Assembly (NCBI GenBank): GCA_041667115.1
Contig: JBAYFO010000045.1
Span: 1-31,064, forward strand
Direction of reading: 5' to 3'
Source: UBA1563 sp041667115
GTDB taxonomy: Bacteria > Bacteroidota > Ignavibacteria > Ignavibacteriales > Ignavibacteriaceae
DNA length: 31,064 nucleotides
Shown here: piece by piece, positions 24,143-31,064 of the stretch
Layout: every line of letters begins with the position of its first letter
Position numbering within the stretch: the first letter of the stretch is position 1
Notes under the pieces: model-generated
The model's database searches: none
What the model saw: the letters and a program-made list of their open reading frames with translations, nothing else
Told to the model about the DNA's origin: nothing
Position numbers and translations under genes: made by a program

Positions 24143-25237
24143 ATGACAGTAACATCATCAAAAAATAGAGTAATCTTTCTCGACCTGTTAAGGGCGTTCG
24201 CCGTTTTGAATATGGTGCAAGGACATACAATTGATGTGTTCCTCGGGGCGCAATTCCGGGATATGACCAATCCAATATTTCTAGCCTGGTTTTCCAATCG
24301 TGGATTAACTGCTCCTATTTTTATGTTTTCTGCCGGAACGACCTTTATGTATTTATTCCGTTTGCAGAAAGTTTCTTTTCGTGAAAATCCAAGAGTGATA
24401 CGTGGAATTAAACGAGCGCTATTGTTAATTGGTTTGGGATATTTAATGCGGTATCCAACCCCAACCTTGGTCTATTTCAAAAATGTTACCTCTGTTCAAT
24501 GGAATGTTTTTTTTGTAGTTGACGTTTTGCAGTTGATAGGTTGCGGGCTGTTATTTATTATGTTATTGGCTTATATAGCTGAAAAAATAAAAGTTAGTGA
24601 TTACATTGTTTTTATTGGCGGAGTTATTGTAATTATATTTATTTATCACTTTAGTGAAAAAATTGTTTGGACAAATTATTTTCACCAAGCATTCGCAGGA
24701 TATTTTTCAAGTAAAACCGGATCAAACTTTCCTTTATTTCCTTGGTTAAGCTATTTGGCAGCAGGTTCATTTTTGGGAAGTTATTTAGCAAAAAATCCAA
24801 CCGTTTTCAAAACGACTAAATTTTCATTTGAGCTTTTAGGTTCCGGGTTACTCCTTCTGTTGATCTCTTTCATAGGGAATATTATTGAGGTTGCGGTTTA
24901 TGGAGAAAGTAAATTTTGGACAACGAGTCCTAATCTTGTTTTCTTTCGGCTTGGGCTTGTAATTCTTTTTACTTCCATAATTACTTTTATCGCTCTAAAA
25001 CTTCAAACCATTCCAAGAATTCTAATTCTGCTCGGCAGAAATACTTTGTTAATTTATATCGTACACCTTGCAATTCTTTATGGAAGTCCATGGAATTTGG
25101 GTTTCGATGCAATTCTGGATAAAGCTTTTAATCCTTTTGTGACAATTCTTTGCGCTTTAGCGATGATTGGATTAATGATACTTATGGTTAATTTAATTCA
25201 CAAATTTAACATGAGAAATAAGACGCTCGTAACCTAA
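24143..25237 (+). CDS. DUF1624-type multi-spanning membrane acyltransferase
   Basis: 364 residues with about ten hydrophobic helices and a short cytoplasmic tail. The N-terminal motif FLDLLRAFAVLNMVQGHT (about 10-27), with its histidine, and the AGTTFMYLFRLQ segment match the DUF1624 / heparan-alpha-glucosaminide N-acetyltransferase-like group, which moves acetyl or acyl groups across a membrane. The acceptor is unknown; cell-surface glycans are plausible given the LPS genes downstream. No clear Shine-Dalgarno site is seen, and the 55 bases before the ATG hold no recognised element. ruvB begins 10 bases after its stop. Confidence 0.8.
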   Translation: MTVTSSKNRVIFLDLLRAFAVLNMVQGHTIDVFLGAQFRDMTNPIFLAWFSNRGLTAPIFMFSAGTTFMYLFRLQKVSFRENPRVIRGIKRALLLIGLGYLMRYPTPTLVYFKNVTSVQWNVFFVVDVLQLIGCGLLFIMLLAYIAEKIKVSDYIVFIGGVIVIIFIYHFSEKIVWTNYFHQAFAGYFSSKTGSNFPLFPWLSYLAAGSFLGSYLAKNPTVFKTTKFSFELLGSGLLLLLISFIGNIIEVAVYGESKFWTTSPNLVFFRLGLVILFTSIITFIALKLQTIPRILILLGRNTLLIYIVHLAILYGSPWNLGFDAILDKAFNPFVTILCALAMIGLMILMVNLIHKFNMRNKTLVT

Positions 25238-25247
25238 CTGGAAACAA

Positions 25248-26288
25248 ATGACAAGAAAATCCGAAAATACAACCGCCGAAATTTCGCCTATTGAAATCCA
25301 GGTTGAGCAAACACTTCGACCCGTTAGGTTTGAAGATTTTACCGGGCAAACAAAGATTACCGATAATCTGAAAGTTTTTATTTCCGCTGCAAAAAAAAGA
25401 GGTGAGGCGCTCGATCATGTTTTACTTACAGGTCCTCCGGGACTGGGTAAGACCACTCTTTCTCACATCATTGCAAATGAACTTGGAGTAAAATTAAAAG
25501 TTACCTCAGGTCCCGTGTTGGAGAAGCCTGGTGATTTAGCCGGAATATTAACCAACCTTGAAGAACATGCTGTTCTATTTATTGATGAGATTCATCGCTT
25601 AAGCCCCGTGGTTGAAGAGTTTCTTTATTCCGCGATGGAAGATTATAAATTAGATATTATGATTGACTCAGGACCCAACGCTCGTTCTGTGCAAATCAAA
25701 TTACCAAAATACACCTTGATCGGCGCTACCACGCGTGCCGGAATGCTTACTGCTCCGCTTCGCGACCGTTTCGGAATTAAAAGCCGGCTGGATTATTATG
25801 ATGCAGAATTAGTGAAAATAATTTTACAGCGTTCTTCCAAAATTCTTGCTATCCCGATTGATGAAGATGCTTCATATGAAATTGCGAAACGTTCACGAGG
25901 AACGCCGAGAATTGCTAACCGTCTTTTACGGCGTACACGTGACTTTGCCGACTTCGAAAATAAAAAGGTGATCGATTTAGCAATTGCAAAAACAGCATTA
26001 ACTGCTTTGGAAGTTGATGAGTTTGGTTTGGACGAAATGGATAAAGATATTATTCTTACCATCATCGAAAAATTTAGCGGTGGACCGGTTGGACTAAATG
26101 CACTCTCTGTTGCAGTAAATGAAGATGCCGGAACGATTGAAGAAGTCTATGAACCGTTTTTAATTCAGCAAGGATTTATCAACCGTACTCCACGCGGAAG
26201 AGAAGCAACTGAATTAGCATACAAACGTTTCGGAAAAAAGAAAAGAAATAACGAAGCGGGAAATTTGTTTGAGGAAACGCTTTCTTAG
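25248..26288 (+). CDS. ruvB: Holliday junction branch-migration helicase RuvB
   Basis: The AAA+ motor that drives branch migration with RuvA during recombinational repair. 346 residues. Walker A GPPGLGKT (62-69), Walker B LFIDE (110-114), sensor region TLIGATTRAG, the arginine-finger segment PLRDRFGI, then the RGTPRIANRLLRRTRDFA small domain and the C-terminal winged helix (about 260-335, YEPFLIQQGFINRTPRGR). All are complete. ruvA and ruvC are not in the window. The TAG stop touches the first base of the heptad array that fills the gap to kdsA. Confidence 0.97.
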   Translation: MTRKSENTTAEISPIEIQVEQTLRPVRFEDFTGQTKITDNLKVFISAAKKRGEALDHVLLTGPPGLGKTTLSHIIANELGVKLKVTSGPVLEKPGDLAGILTNLEEHAVLFIDEIHRLSPVVEEFLYSAMEDYKLDIMIDSGPNARSVQIKLPKYTLIGATTRAGMLTAPLRDRFGIKSRLDYYDAELVKIILQRSSKILAIPIDEDASYEIAKRSRGTPRIANRLLRRTRDFADFENKKVIDLAIAKTALTALEVDEFGLDEMDKDIILTIIEKFSGGPVGLNALSVAVNEDAGTIEEVYEPFLIQQGFINRTPRGREATELAYKRFGKKKRNNEAGNLFEETLS

Positions 26289-26336
26289 TTGAAAGTTAAA
26301 AGTGGAAAGTAGCAAGTTGAAAGTTGAAGGTTGAAA
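26288..26336 (+). repeat. Pure heptanucleotide array filling the ruvB-kdsA gap
   Basis: Seven consecutive units with no phase break: GTTGAAA, GTTAAAA, GTGGAAA, GTAGCAA, GTTGAAA, GTTGAAG, GTTGAAA, then GAA and the kdsA ATG. The last base of the ruvB stop is the first base of the array. The GAAGG at 26326-26330 lies 9 bases before the ATG and probably acts as the kdsA ribosome site, so the repeat itself may set kdsA translation. Confidence 0.88.
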
Positions 26337-26339
26337 GAA

Positions 26340-27152
26340 ATGTTAATAGATAAAATAGAAGTTGGTAATAATAAACCGTTTGTCTTAATTGCCGGACCAT
26401 GTGTAGTTGAAAATGAAGAAATTACTTTCTCAACTGCGAAAGCAATTAAAGAAATTACTACGGAACTTGGCATTCCTTTTATTTTTAAATCGAGTTATAA
26501 AAAAGCAAACCGGACTAGTCTCAACTCTTTTATGGGGATCGGCGATAAAGCCGCGCTTGATATTTTACTCAGAGTAAAGAATGAACTGGCAATCCCGGTT
26601 TTAACAGATGTGCATACCACGGAAGAAGTTGATTTAGCAGCAAATTATGTTGATGTTTTGCAGATCCCCGCTTTTCTTTGTAGGCAGACCGACTTACTTC
26701 TTGCTGCCGGTAGAACCGGTAAAGTTGTAAATATTAAAAAAGGTCAATTCCTTGCGCCCGAAGATATGAAACATGCTGCTGAAAAAATTCTTTCTACAAA
26801 TAATCAGAGAGTTATGCTAACTGAGAGAGGCACAACGTTCGGTTATCATAATCTTATTGTTGATATGCGTTCCTTAGTTATTATGCGCGAACTTGGTTTC
26901 CCGGTTGTTATGGATGCAACGCATTCTGTACAACTTCCAAGCAAAGGAAATTTAACGGGAGGTCAGCCAAAGTTTATCAAACCGCTTGCTAAAGCTGCTA
27001 TCGCCATCGGTATTGATGCTTTGTTTTTTGAAGTACACCCTAATCCAAAGGAAGCTTTAAGTGATGCAGAAAGTCAGTTGCCGCTAAGTGAGCTTAGAGA
27101 ATTGCTCATTGATTTAAAACAAATTGATCGTATTACAAAAAAAATAGTGTAG
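26340..27152 (+). CDS. kdsA: 3-deoxy-D-manno-octulosonate 8-phosphate synthase
   Basis: Condenses arabinose 5-phosphate with phosphoenolpyruvate to Kdo 8-phosphate, the committed step to the Kdo of lipopolysaccharide. 270 residues from the ATG at 26340; a TTG at 26331 lies inside the repeat array and is rejected. The class-defining metal ligands are all visible: C21 (AGPCVVE), H195 (DATHSVQ), E231 (FFEVHP) and D242 (SDAESQLPL). This is the metal-dependent type, as in Aquifex, and not the metal-free E. coli type, which has Asn at the first position. KANRTS and the GQPKFIKPLA segment are typical. The product is made for the LPS exported by the Lpt proteins encoded downstream. Confidence 0.96.
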   Translation: MLIDKIEVGNNKPFVLIAGPCVVENEEITFSTAKAIKEITTELGIPFIFKSSYKKANRTSLNSFMGIGDKAALDILLRVKNELAIPVLTDVHTTEEVDLAANYVDVLQIPAFLCRQTDLLLAAGRTGKVVNIKKGQFLAPEDMKHAAEKILSTNNQRVMLTERGTTFGYHNLIVDMRSLVIMRELGFPVVMDATHSVQLPSKGNLTGGQPKFIKPLAKAAIAIGIDALFFEVHPNPKEALSDAESQLPLSELRELLIDLKQIDRITKKIV

Positions 27153-27211
27153 GTTGACTGAGTTCCGCCAAAATACATTTAGATATTTTTTGATTCATAA
27201 AAGGATATGCT

Positions 27212-28189
27212 TTGACAAAAGAAAAAATCATCGCGCACGGTAAAGAAGTTATCCGCATAGAAACGGAAGCAGTTACAAGGCTTGAAGAAAGCATCAACGA
27301 CGATTTCGTTCGTGCAGTTGAAGAAATTTATAAATGTAAAGGAAGAGTTGTCCTTACAGGTATGGGAAAGTCCGGGTTGATCGCGCGAAAAATTGTTGCA
27401 ACGATGAACTCTACCGGAACAGCTGCAATTTATCTTCATCCCACAGATGCGTTGCATGGTGATCTTGGAATGGTTCGCTCGGAAGATGTTGTTATCATTC
27501 TCTCGAAAAGCGGGAACACGGAAGAGATGCTAAACCTTCTTCCTTTATTGAAACGAATCGGCGTTTTGATTATTGGAATGCTCGGAAATAAAAACTCTAA
27601 AATCGGCAGGCAGGCAGATATTTTTCTAAACATCGATGTGAAAGAAGAAGCATGTCCCTTTGATTTAGCGCCGACAGCTTCATCAACTGCGATGCTGGTT
27701 CTGGGAGATGCGCTCGCGGTAAGTTTACTACAGCGGAAAGGTTTTACTGCACAGGATTTTGCTATGCTGCATCCCGGCGGAAGTTTGGGGAAAAGATTAT
27801 CGCTTAAAATAAGTGAGATCATGATTTCCGGAGATCAAATTCCGGTTGTGAATGAAAATGCTTCATTAAAAGATTCCATTTTGGAAATTACTTCCAAGCG
27901 GCTTGGAACCACATGCGTTGTTAATGATAACGGAGTACTGCTTGGCATTATCACTGATGGAGATTTGCGCAGACTTTTGGAAAAAACTTTGGATATCAAA
28001 TCATTTAGAGCTAAAGATATCATGTCGAAGAATCCAAAAGTTATTACTGCAGATCTTTTGGCTTCGTTTGCATTGCAACAGATGGAAAATTATAAAATTA
28101 CTTCACTGGTCGTAGTTGACAAAGAAGAAAAACCTATCGGCATCGTTCATATGCACGATTTGGTTAATATTGGTTTGAAACCGCGATGA
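27212..28189 (+). CDS. kdsD: Arabinose-5-phosphate isomerase (KdsD/KpsF type)
   Basis: Makes arabinose 5-phosphate from ribulose 5-phosphate to feed KdsA. 325 residues: a SIS sugar-isomerase domain (about 35-180; VVLTGMGKSGLIARK, LHPTDALHGDLGMV, SKSGNTEEML) and two CBS domains (about 205-325). The start is TTG at 27212 with AAAGGA (27200-27205) upstream; the ATG at 27206 is out of frame and stops at once. The protein begins where the family begins. The stop overlaps the lptC start (GATGAG). The gap to kdsA is 59 bases with no recognised element. Confidence 0.94.
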   Translation: MTKEKIIAHGKEVIRIETEAVTRLEESINDDFVRAVEEIYKCKGRVVLTGMGKSGLIARKIVATMNSTGTAAIYLHPTDALHGDLGMVRSEDVVIILSKSGNTEEMLNLLPLLKRIGVLIIGMLGNKNSKIGRQADIFLNIDVKEEACPFDLAPTASSTAMLVLGDALAVSLLQRKGFTAQDFAMLHPGGSLGKRLSLKISEIMISGDQIPVVNENASLKDSILEITSKRLGTTCVVNDNGVLLGIITDGDLRRLLEKTLDIKSFRAKDIMSKNPKVITADLLASFALQQMENYKITSLVVVDKEEKPIGIVHMHDLVNIGLKPR

Positions 28190-28725
28190 GATATTTTTTT
28201 CTTCTTTCCCTTTCATTTCTTTTTTTCTTTTGTAACTCGCAAAAAGTTAAACCGAAAATAAACTCCAACATAAACGTTGTTGAGTTGCCCACGCAGGAAA
28301 GCTGGAATACCACCATTAGCTTTACCGATTCAGGAAAGATTCAAGCGGTTATGAAAGTTGGACATTTGAGAATGTTTTCTAAACGGCAGGAAACGTTAAT
28401 CGACGGGTATCAGCACGTTGATTTTTATAATCCGTCGGGAATTAAAACTACAACACTAACTTCTCTTCGAGGAAGAGTTGACGACGCCACAAAAGATTTG
28501 TACGCGTTTGAAAATGTTGTTGCACAAAACGACAGCGGAACGAAATTGGAATCTGAAATGCTTATGTGGAGAAATAAAGATCAAAAAATTGTTACCGACA
28601 AATTTGTTACGATAACAACTCCGACTGAAAAAATTCAAGGCTACGGGTTTGAGTCCGACCAGCATTTACAAAATTATAAAATCTATAAACCTGTTTACGT
28701 TACTACTTCGGATTCTTTAAGATGA
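28186..28725 (+). CDS. lptC: LPS export protein LptC-like
   Basis: 179 residues. An N-terminal hydrophobic segment (about 1-17) ends at C16 (FFFCNSQ), which may be a lipobox cysteine or the end of a membrane anchor. The rest is beta-strand-rich (LptC/OstA-like jellyroll), with GKIQAVMKVGHLRMF, GYQHVDFYNPSG, LRGRVDDATKDLYAFENVVAQN and GYGFESDQHLQNYKIYKPV, the last a recognisable LptC-type C-terminal signature. LptC links the LptBFG pump to the LptA bridge. It overlaps kdsD upstream and the next gene downstream by 4 bases each, so the cluster is probably translationally coupled. Confidence 0.86.
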   Translation: MRYFFLLSLSFLFFFCNSQKVKPKINSNINVVELPTQESWNTTISFTDSGKIQAVMKVGHLRMFSKRQETLIDGYQHVDFYNPSGIKTTTLTSLRGRVDDATKDLYAFENVVAQNDSGTKLESEMLMWRNKDQKIVTDKFVTITTPTEKIQGYGFESDQHLQNYKIYKPVYVTTSDSLR

Positions 28726-30119
28726 GTTCTATGCAAAAAATATTATTCTTTCTGATTGCAATTTCTTTTTATTCTTTTGCTCAGGAGGAGAGAAAAACCA
28801 TTACCGTTACCGGGCAGGAACTGATCGGTTCGGTTCAGAATGGAGAATCTATACGCGAAGTGAATGGTGATGTTGTGTTAACGCAAGGAAACGTTGTTAT
28901 CACATGCAACAAAGCAATTCAATACCTCGCCCGAAACGATGCAAGGCTTATCGGTAATGTTATTATAAGGCAGGACACGCTTACTATTTATACTGACGAG
29001 GGATTTTATTACGGCAACGAAAGAAGATCTTTTTCGAATAAGGGCGTTAAACTAGACGACAAGAAAGTTATTCTTACAGCAAAAGTCGGAGAGTATTTCT
29101 TTAATGAAGATAGAGCCGACTTCCGCACAAAAGTAAAATTGTTCGATACGGTTTCCACACTTACTTCCAACCGTCTCCTTTATTTCCGCAGAGAAGACCG
29201 TGCAGTAGCTTTTGACAGCGTGAAGATTACCGATAAAGAAAATATAATCTACGCCGATAGCCTTATTCATCTTCGCAAAGTTGAAGAATCATTTGGTTTT
29301 GGAAATGTTGTTATCAAAAATAAAACCAACAACTCAACCATACTTGGCGAACACATGGGAGACTACCGCGCTAAGAACTACAGCGTGATTGACAGCCTTC
29401 CGCTGCTTGTTCAAATTGATACTACGTTCTCGAATGATACGGTAAAAACCATTGATACTCTCTTTATAAAATCAAAAGTGATGAAAGCTTTCCGCGATTC
29501 AACCAACCGCTTTATTGCAATTGATTCTGTTGAAATTTTACGCGGCGGATTCGCTTCGAAGAATGATTATTCAATTTATTATAGGAATGAAGAAAACATT
29601 ATTACCAGCAAGATAGGTGAAGAAAACGCTCAACCGGTGATGTGGTTTGAAACTTCGCAAGTCTCAGGTGATTCTATTAAAATATTTTTGAAGGAAAGAC
29701 AAATTCAAAAAATTGATATTATCAAGAATGCCTTGATCGCTTCTTACAACAAGAATTACAACCAGCGGTTCGATCAAATATCCGGCGACACGATCTATCT
29801 TTTCTTTGACAGCACCGGCATAAAGCGTAATGAAGTGTATTCAAACGTCTTGAGTATTTACTATCTCTATGATGATGAAAAGCCGAATGGTTTAATGAAG
29901 GCAAGCGCGCAAAATTCGGTTATGAATTTTGAAAACAAAAAAATCATTTCCGTAAAGTTGTTCGGCACACCAAACAGCGAGTATCATCCTGAAGCAATAA
30001 TAAAAGGGAAAGAGAAAGAATATTTTCTCCCTCGCTTTATTCTTTTTGAGAATAGACCCGTAAAAGAACATCTGTTTACACCGCAGTTACAAATAAATTT
30101 TTCTAAAGGAAATAAATGA
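28722..30119 (+). CDS. OstA/LptA-like periplasmic LPS transport protein
   Basis: 465 residues, more than twice the length of E. coli LptA (185). A signal peptide (QKILFFLIAISFYSFAQ, cleavage before EE) is followed by repeated OstA-type jellyroll strands (VNGDVVLTQGNVVITCNKAIQ, ARLIGNVIIRQDTLTIYTDEG, VAFDSVKITDKENIIYADSL). The middle (about 250-330) includes another OstA-like pass and the C-terminus ends in a basic tail. It lacks the outer-membrane barrel of LptD, so it is best seen as a long LptA-like bridge, as found in Bacteroidota OstA-like proteins. The ATG at 28722 overlaps the lptC stop; an ATG at 28731 is an alternative. Confidence 0.86.
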   Translation: MSSMQKILFFLIAISFYSFAQEERKTITVTGQELIGSVQNGESIREVNGDVVLTQGNVVITCNKAIQYLARNDARLIGNVIIRQDTLTIYTDEGFYYGNERRSFSNKGVKLDDKKVILTAKVGEYFFNEDRADFRTKVKLFDTVSTLTSNRLLYFRREDRAVAFDSVKITDKENIIYADSLIHLRKVEESFGFGNVVIKNKTNNSTILGEHMGDYRAKNYSVIDSLPLLVQIDTTFSNDTVKTIDTLFIKSKVMKAFRDSTNRFIAIDSVEILRGGFASKNDYSIYYRNEENIITSKIGEENAQPVMWFETSQVSGDSIKIFLKERQIQKIDIIKNALIASYNKNYNQRFDQISGDTIYLFFDSTGIKRNEVYSNVLSIYYLYDDEKPNGLMKASAQNSVMNFENKKIISVKLFGTPNSEYHPEAIIKGKEKEYFLPRFILFENRPVKEHLFTPQLQINFSKGNK

Positions 30120-30856
30120 TGGAAAAAAGCAGACTGAGCAGTCAGGATTTAGTAAAAATTTATAAAAAGAGAGCAGTTGTAAATAAATGTTCGCTTGAAG
30201 TTTCGCAAGGGGAGATTGTTGGATTGCTTGGACCCAACGGCGCCGGAAAGACAACCACGTTTTATATGATGGTGGGAATGATACGTCCGAATGACGGACA
30301 AGTATTTTTAGACGGCAACAACATTACTACCGTACCAATGTACAAACGGGCGCGGATGGGTATTGGCTACTTGCCGCAGGAAGCTTCCATCTTTAGAAAA
30401 CTTTCCGTTGAAGATAATATTATGGCCGTGCTGCAAATGTTAAAGATGACAAACAAGGAACGGAAAGAAAAATTAGAGAAGCTGCTGGAAGATTTAAGTG
30501 TAACACACATCAGAAAAAGTATCGGCTTTCAATTAAGCGGCGGTGAAAGAAGAAGAACCGAAATTGCACGTTCGCTGGCGACTGATCCAAAATTTATGCT
30601 GCTTGATGAACCGTTTGCCGGCGTTGATCCTATTGCCGTTGAAGATATTATGAAGATTGTTGCCGGCTTGAAAAACCGGGGCATCGGTGTGTTAATAACC
30701 GACCATAACGTGCATGAAACGTTAAGTATTGTAGATAAAGCCTACATCTTAATTAACGGAGTGATCTTCCGTTCGGGTAGCGCCGATGAGCTTGCTGAGG
30801 ATGAAGAAGTGCGGAGACTTTATCTTGGCGAGAAGTTTAAGCTCGACAGATACTAA
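30116..30856 (+). CDS. lptB: LPS export ABC transporter ATPase LptB
   Basis: The cytoplasmic ATPase that powers extraction of LPS from the inner membrane with LptFG. 246 residues. Walker A GPNGAGKT (39-46), Q-loop YLPQEASIFRKL (with the LptB-specific SIFRKL), signature LSGGERRR (140-147), Walker B MLLDEP (161-166), the D-loop FAGVDPIAVEDI typical of LptB, and the H-loop TDHNVHET. The ATG at 30116 overlaps the stop of the previous gene (ATGA); an ATG one codon later (30119) is equally spaced from AAAGGA (30105-30110). lptF and lptG are not in the window. Confidence 0.96.
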   Translation: MMEKSRLSSQDLVKIYKKRAVVNKCSLEVSQGEIVGLLGPNGAGKTTTFYMMVGMIRPNDGQVFLDGNNITTVPMYKRARMGIGYLPQEASIFRKLSVEDNIMAVLQMLKMTNKERKEKLEKLLEDLSVTHIRKSIGFQLSGGERRRTEIARSLATDPKFMLLDEPFAGVDPIAVEDIMKIVAGLKNRGIGVLITDHNVHETLSIVDKAYILINGVIFRSGSADELAEDEEVRRLYLGEKFKLDRY

Positions 30857-30862
30857 GAGTTA

Positions 30863-30925
30863 GTTGTTAGTGGAAAGTGGAAAGTTGCAAGTTGAAAGCA
30901 GAAGTCTGAATTAAGAATTTAAGAA
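30863..30925 (+). repeat. Heptanucleotide array after lptB
   Basis: Six bases after the lptB stop the 7-base units resume: GTTGTTA, GTGGAAA, GTGGAAA, GTTGCAA, GTTGAAA, GCAGAAG, TCTGAAT, TAAGAAT, TTAAGAA. The first six fit the GTNGAAA family of the arrays at 4582, 5378 and 26288. From 30905 the letters drift, but GA stays at the same position of the unit. Confidence 0.8.
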
Positions 30926-31046
30926 CAACGATTAACGATATTTGATTTTCGATGTGTGAAAAATCTTCTGTGCAGGATGGAGAGAATATTAAAAATTTAA
31001 GAATAACGATTAACGATATTTGATTTTTGATGTAACAAAATCTTCT
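30916..31046 (+). repeat. Two direct copies of a 50-base intergenic repeat, 78 bases apart
   Basis: Copy one (30916-30969) and copy two (30994-31046) share AATTTAAGAA, ACGATTAACGATATTTGATT and GATGT, then AAAATCTTCT, with few mismatches (C/T at 30926 and 30950). The offset is 78 bases, then 77 for the last block. Inside each copy, shorter near-repeats of 7 bases are seen (AACGATT, AACGATA, TTTGATT, TTCGATG). No gene is supported in 30857-31064. Confidence 0.85.
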
Positions 31047-31064
31047 AACCATGGCAAGCCTTGG

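Noticed and set aside
27436..27822. A 128-codon minus-strand open frame opposite kdsD
   Set aside because: It is antisense to the SIS domain, which is fully conserved on the plus strand.
30916..31046. Possible CRISPR array
   Set aside because: Only two copies are present, the repeat is about 50 bases and AT-rich, the spacer is under 30 bases, and no cas gene is present.
30867..31052. A 61-codon minus-strand open frame with internally repeated peptide sequence
   Set aside because: The repeated peptide simply translates the 78-base direct repeats. There is no ribosome site and no recognisable protein, so it is a repeat artefact.

Overview
The window reads as a stretch of chromosome from an AT-rich, Gram-negative (diderm) bacterium. 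Gene content and protein style (OstA-like LPS export protein, many TPR envelope proteins, NHL/TPR giants, a PhoH gene and a tmRNA 3' end of Bacteroidetes/Chlorobi type) suggest the Ignavibacteria/Chlorobi side of the Bacteroidota; this placement is inference, not a database result. All real genes except one (mazG) are on the + strand, densely packed, often with 1-8 base overlaps. Strong Shine-Dalgarno sites are patchy, and three highly conserved genes (accC, radC, kdsD) appear to start at TTG.

Layout. 1-170: 3' part of tmRNA and its terminator. 248-3442: dapF (lysine/peptidoglycan precursor), a small dimeric-barrel-like protein, a membrane-anchored TPR protein and an outer-membrane barrel protein closed by a strong terminator. 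3533-5461: a PHP-domain phosphoesterase and a YfgM-like TPR membrane protein, the latter bracketed by heptanucleotide repeat arrays. 5572-12693: accB-accC-gcvH-guaA-TPR-LpoA-like-radC, a tightly spaced run of fatty-acid, lipoyl, purine and envelope genes. 12839-14923: a coiled-coil lipoprotein, a coiled-coil LysM protein, a terminator and phoH. 15156-22760: an apparent three-gene unit made of a 1531-residue exported propeller/FN3/TPR/transglutaminase-like protein, a FecR-like protein and a CHASE2-class III adenylate cyclase; this is the best candidate for an undescribed system, an extracytoplasmic sensing module ending in cAMP. 22773-25237: mazG (minus), a RidA-family protein and a DUF1624-type membrane acyltransferase. 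25248-30856: ruvB, then the Kdo/LPS block kdsA-kdsD-lptC-lptA-like-lptB with start/stop overlaps in its last four genes. 30857-31064: intergenic repeats.

The most unusual non-coding signal is a degenerate 7-base repeat (consensus close to GTNGAAA) at four intergenic sites. Two sites have a second half made of the reverse-complement heptads and so can fold into long hairpins. In the last array the 7-base phase continues into a different sequence family that then repeats at a 78-base spacing. The arrays flank the TPR gene at 4689-5375 and the whole kdsA-lptB block.
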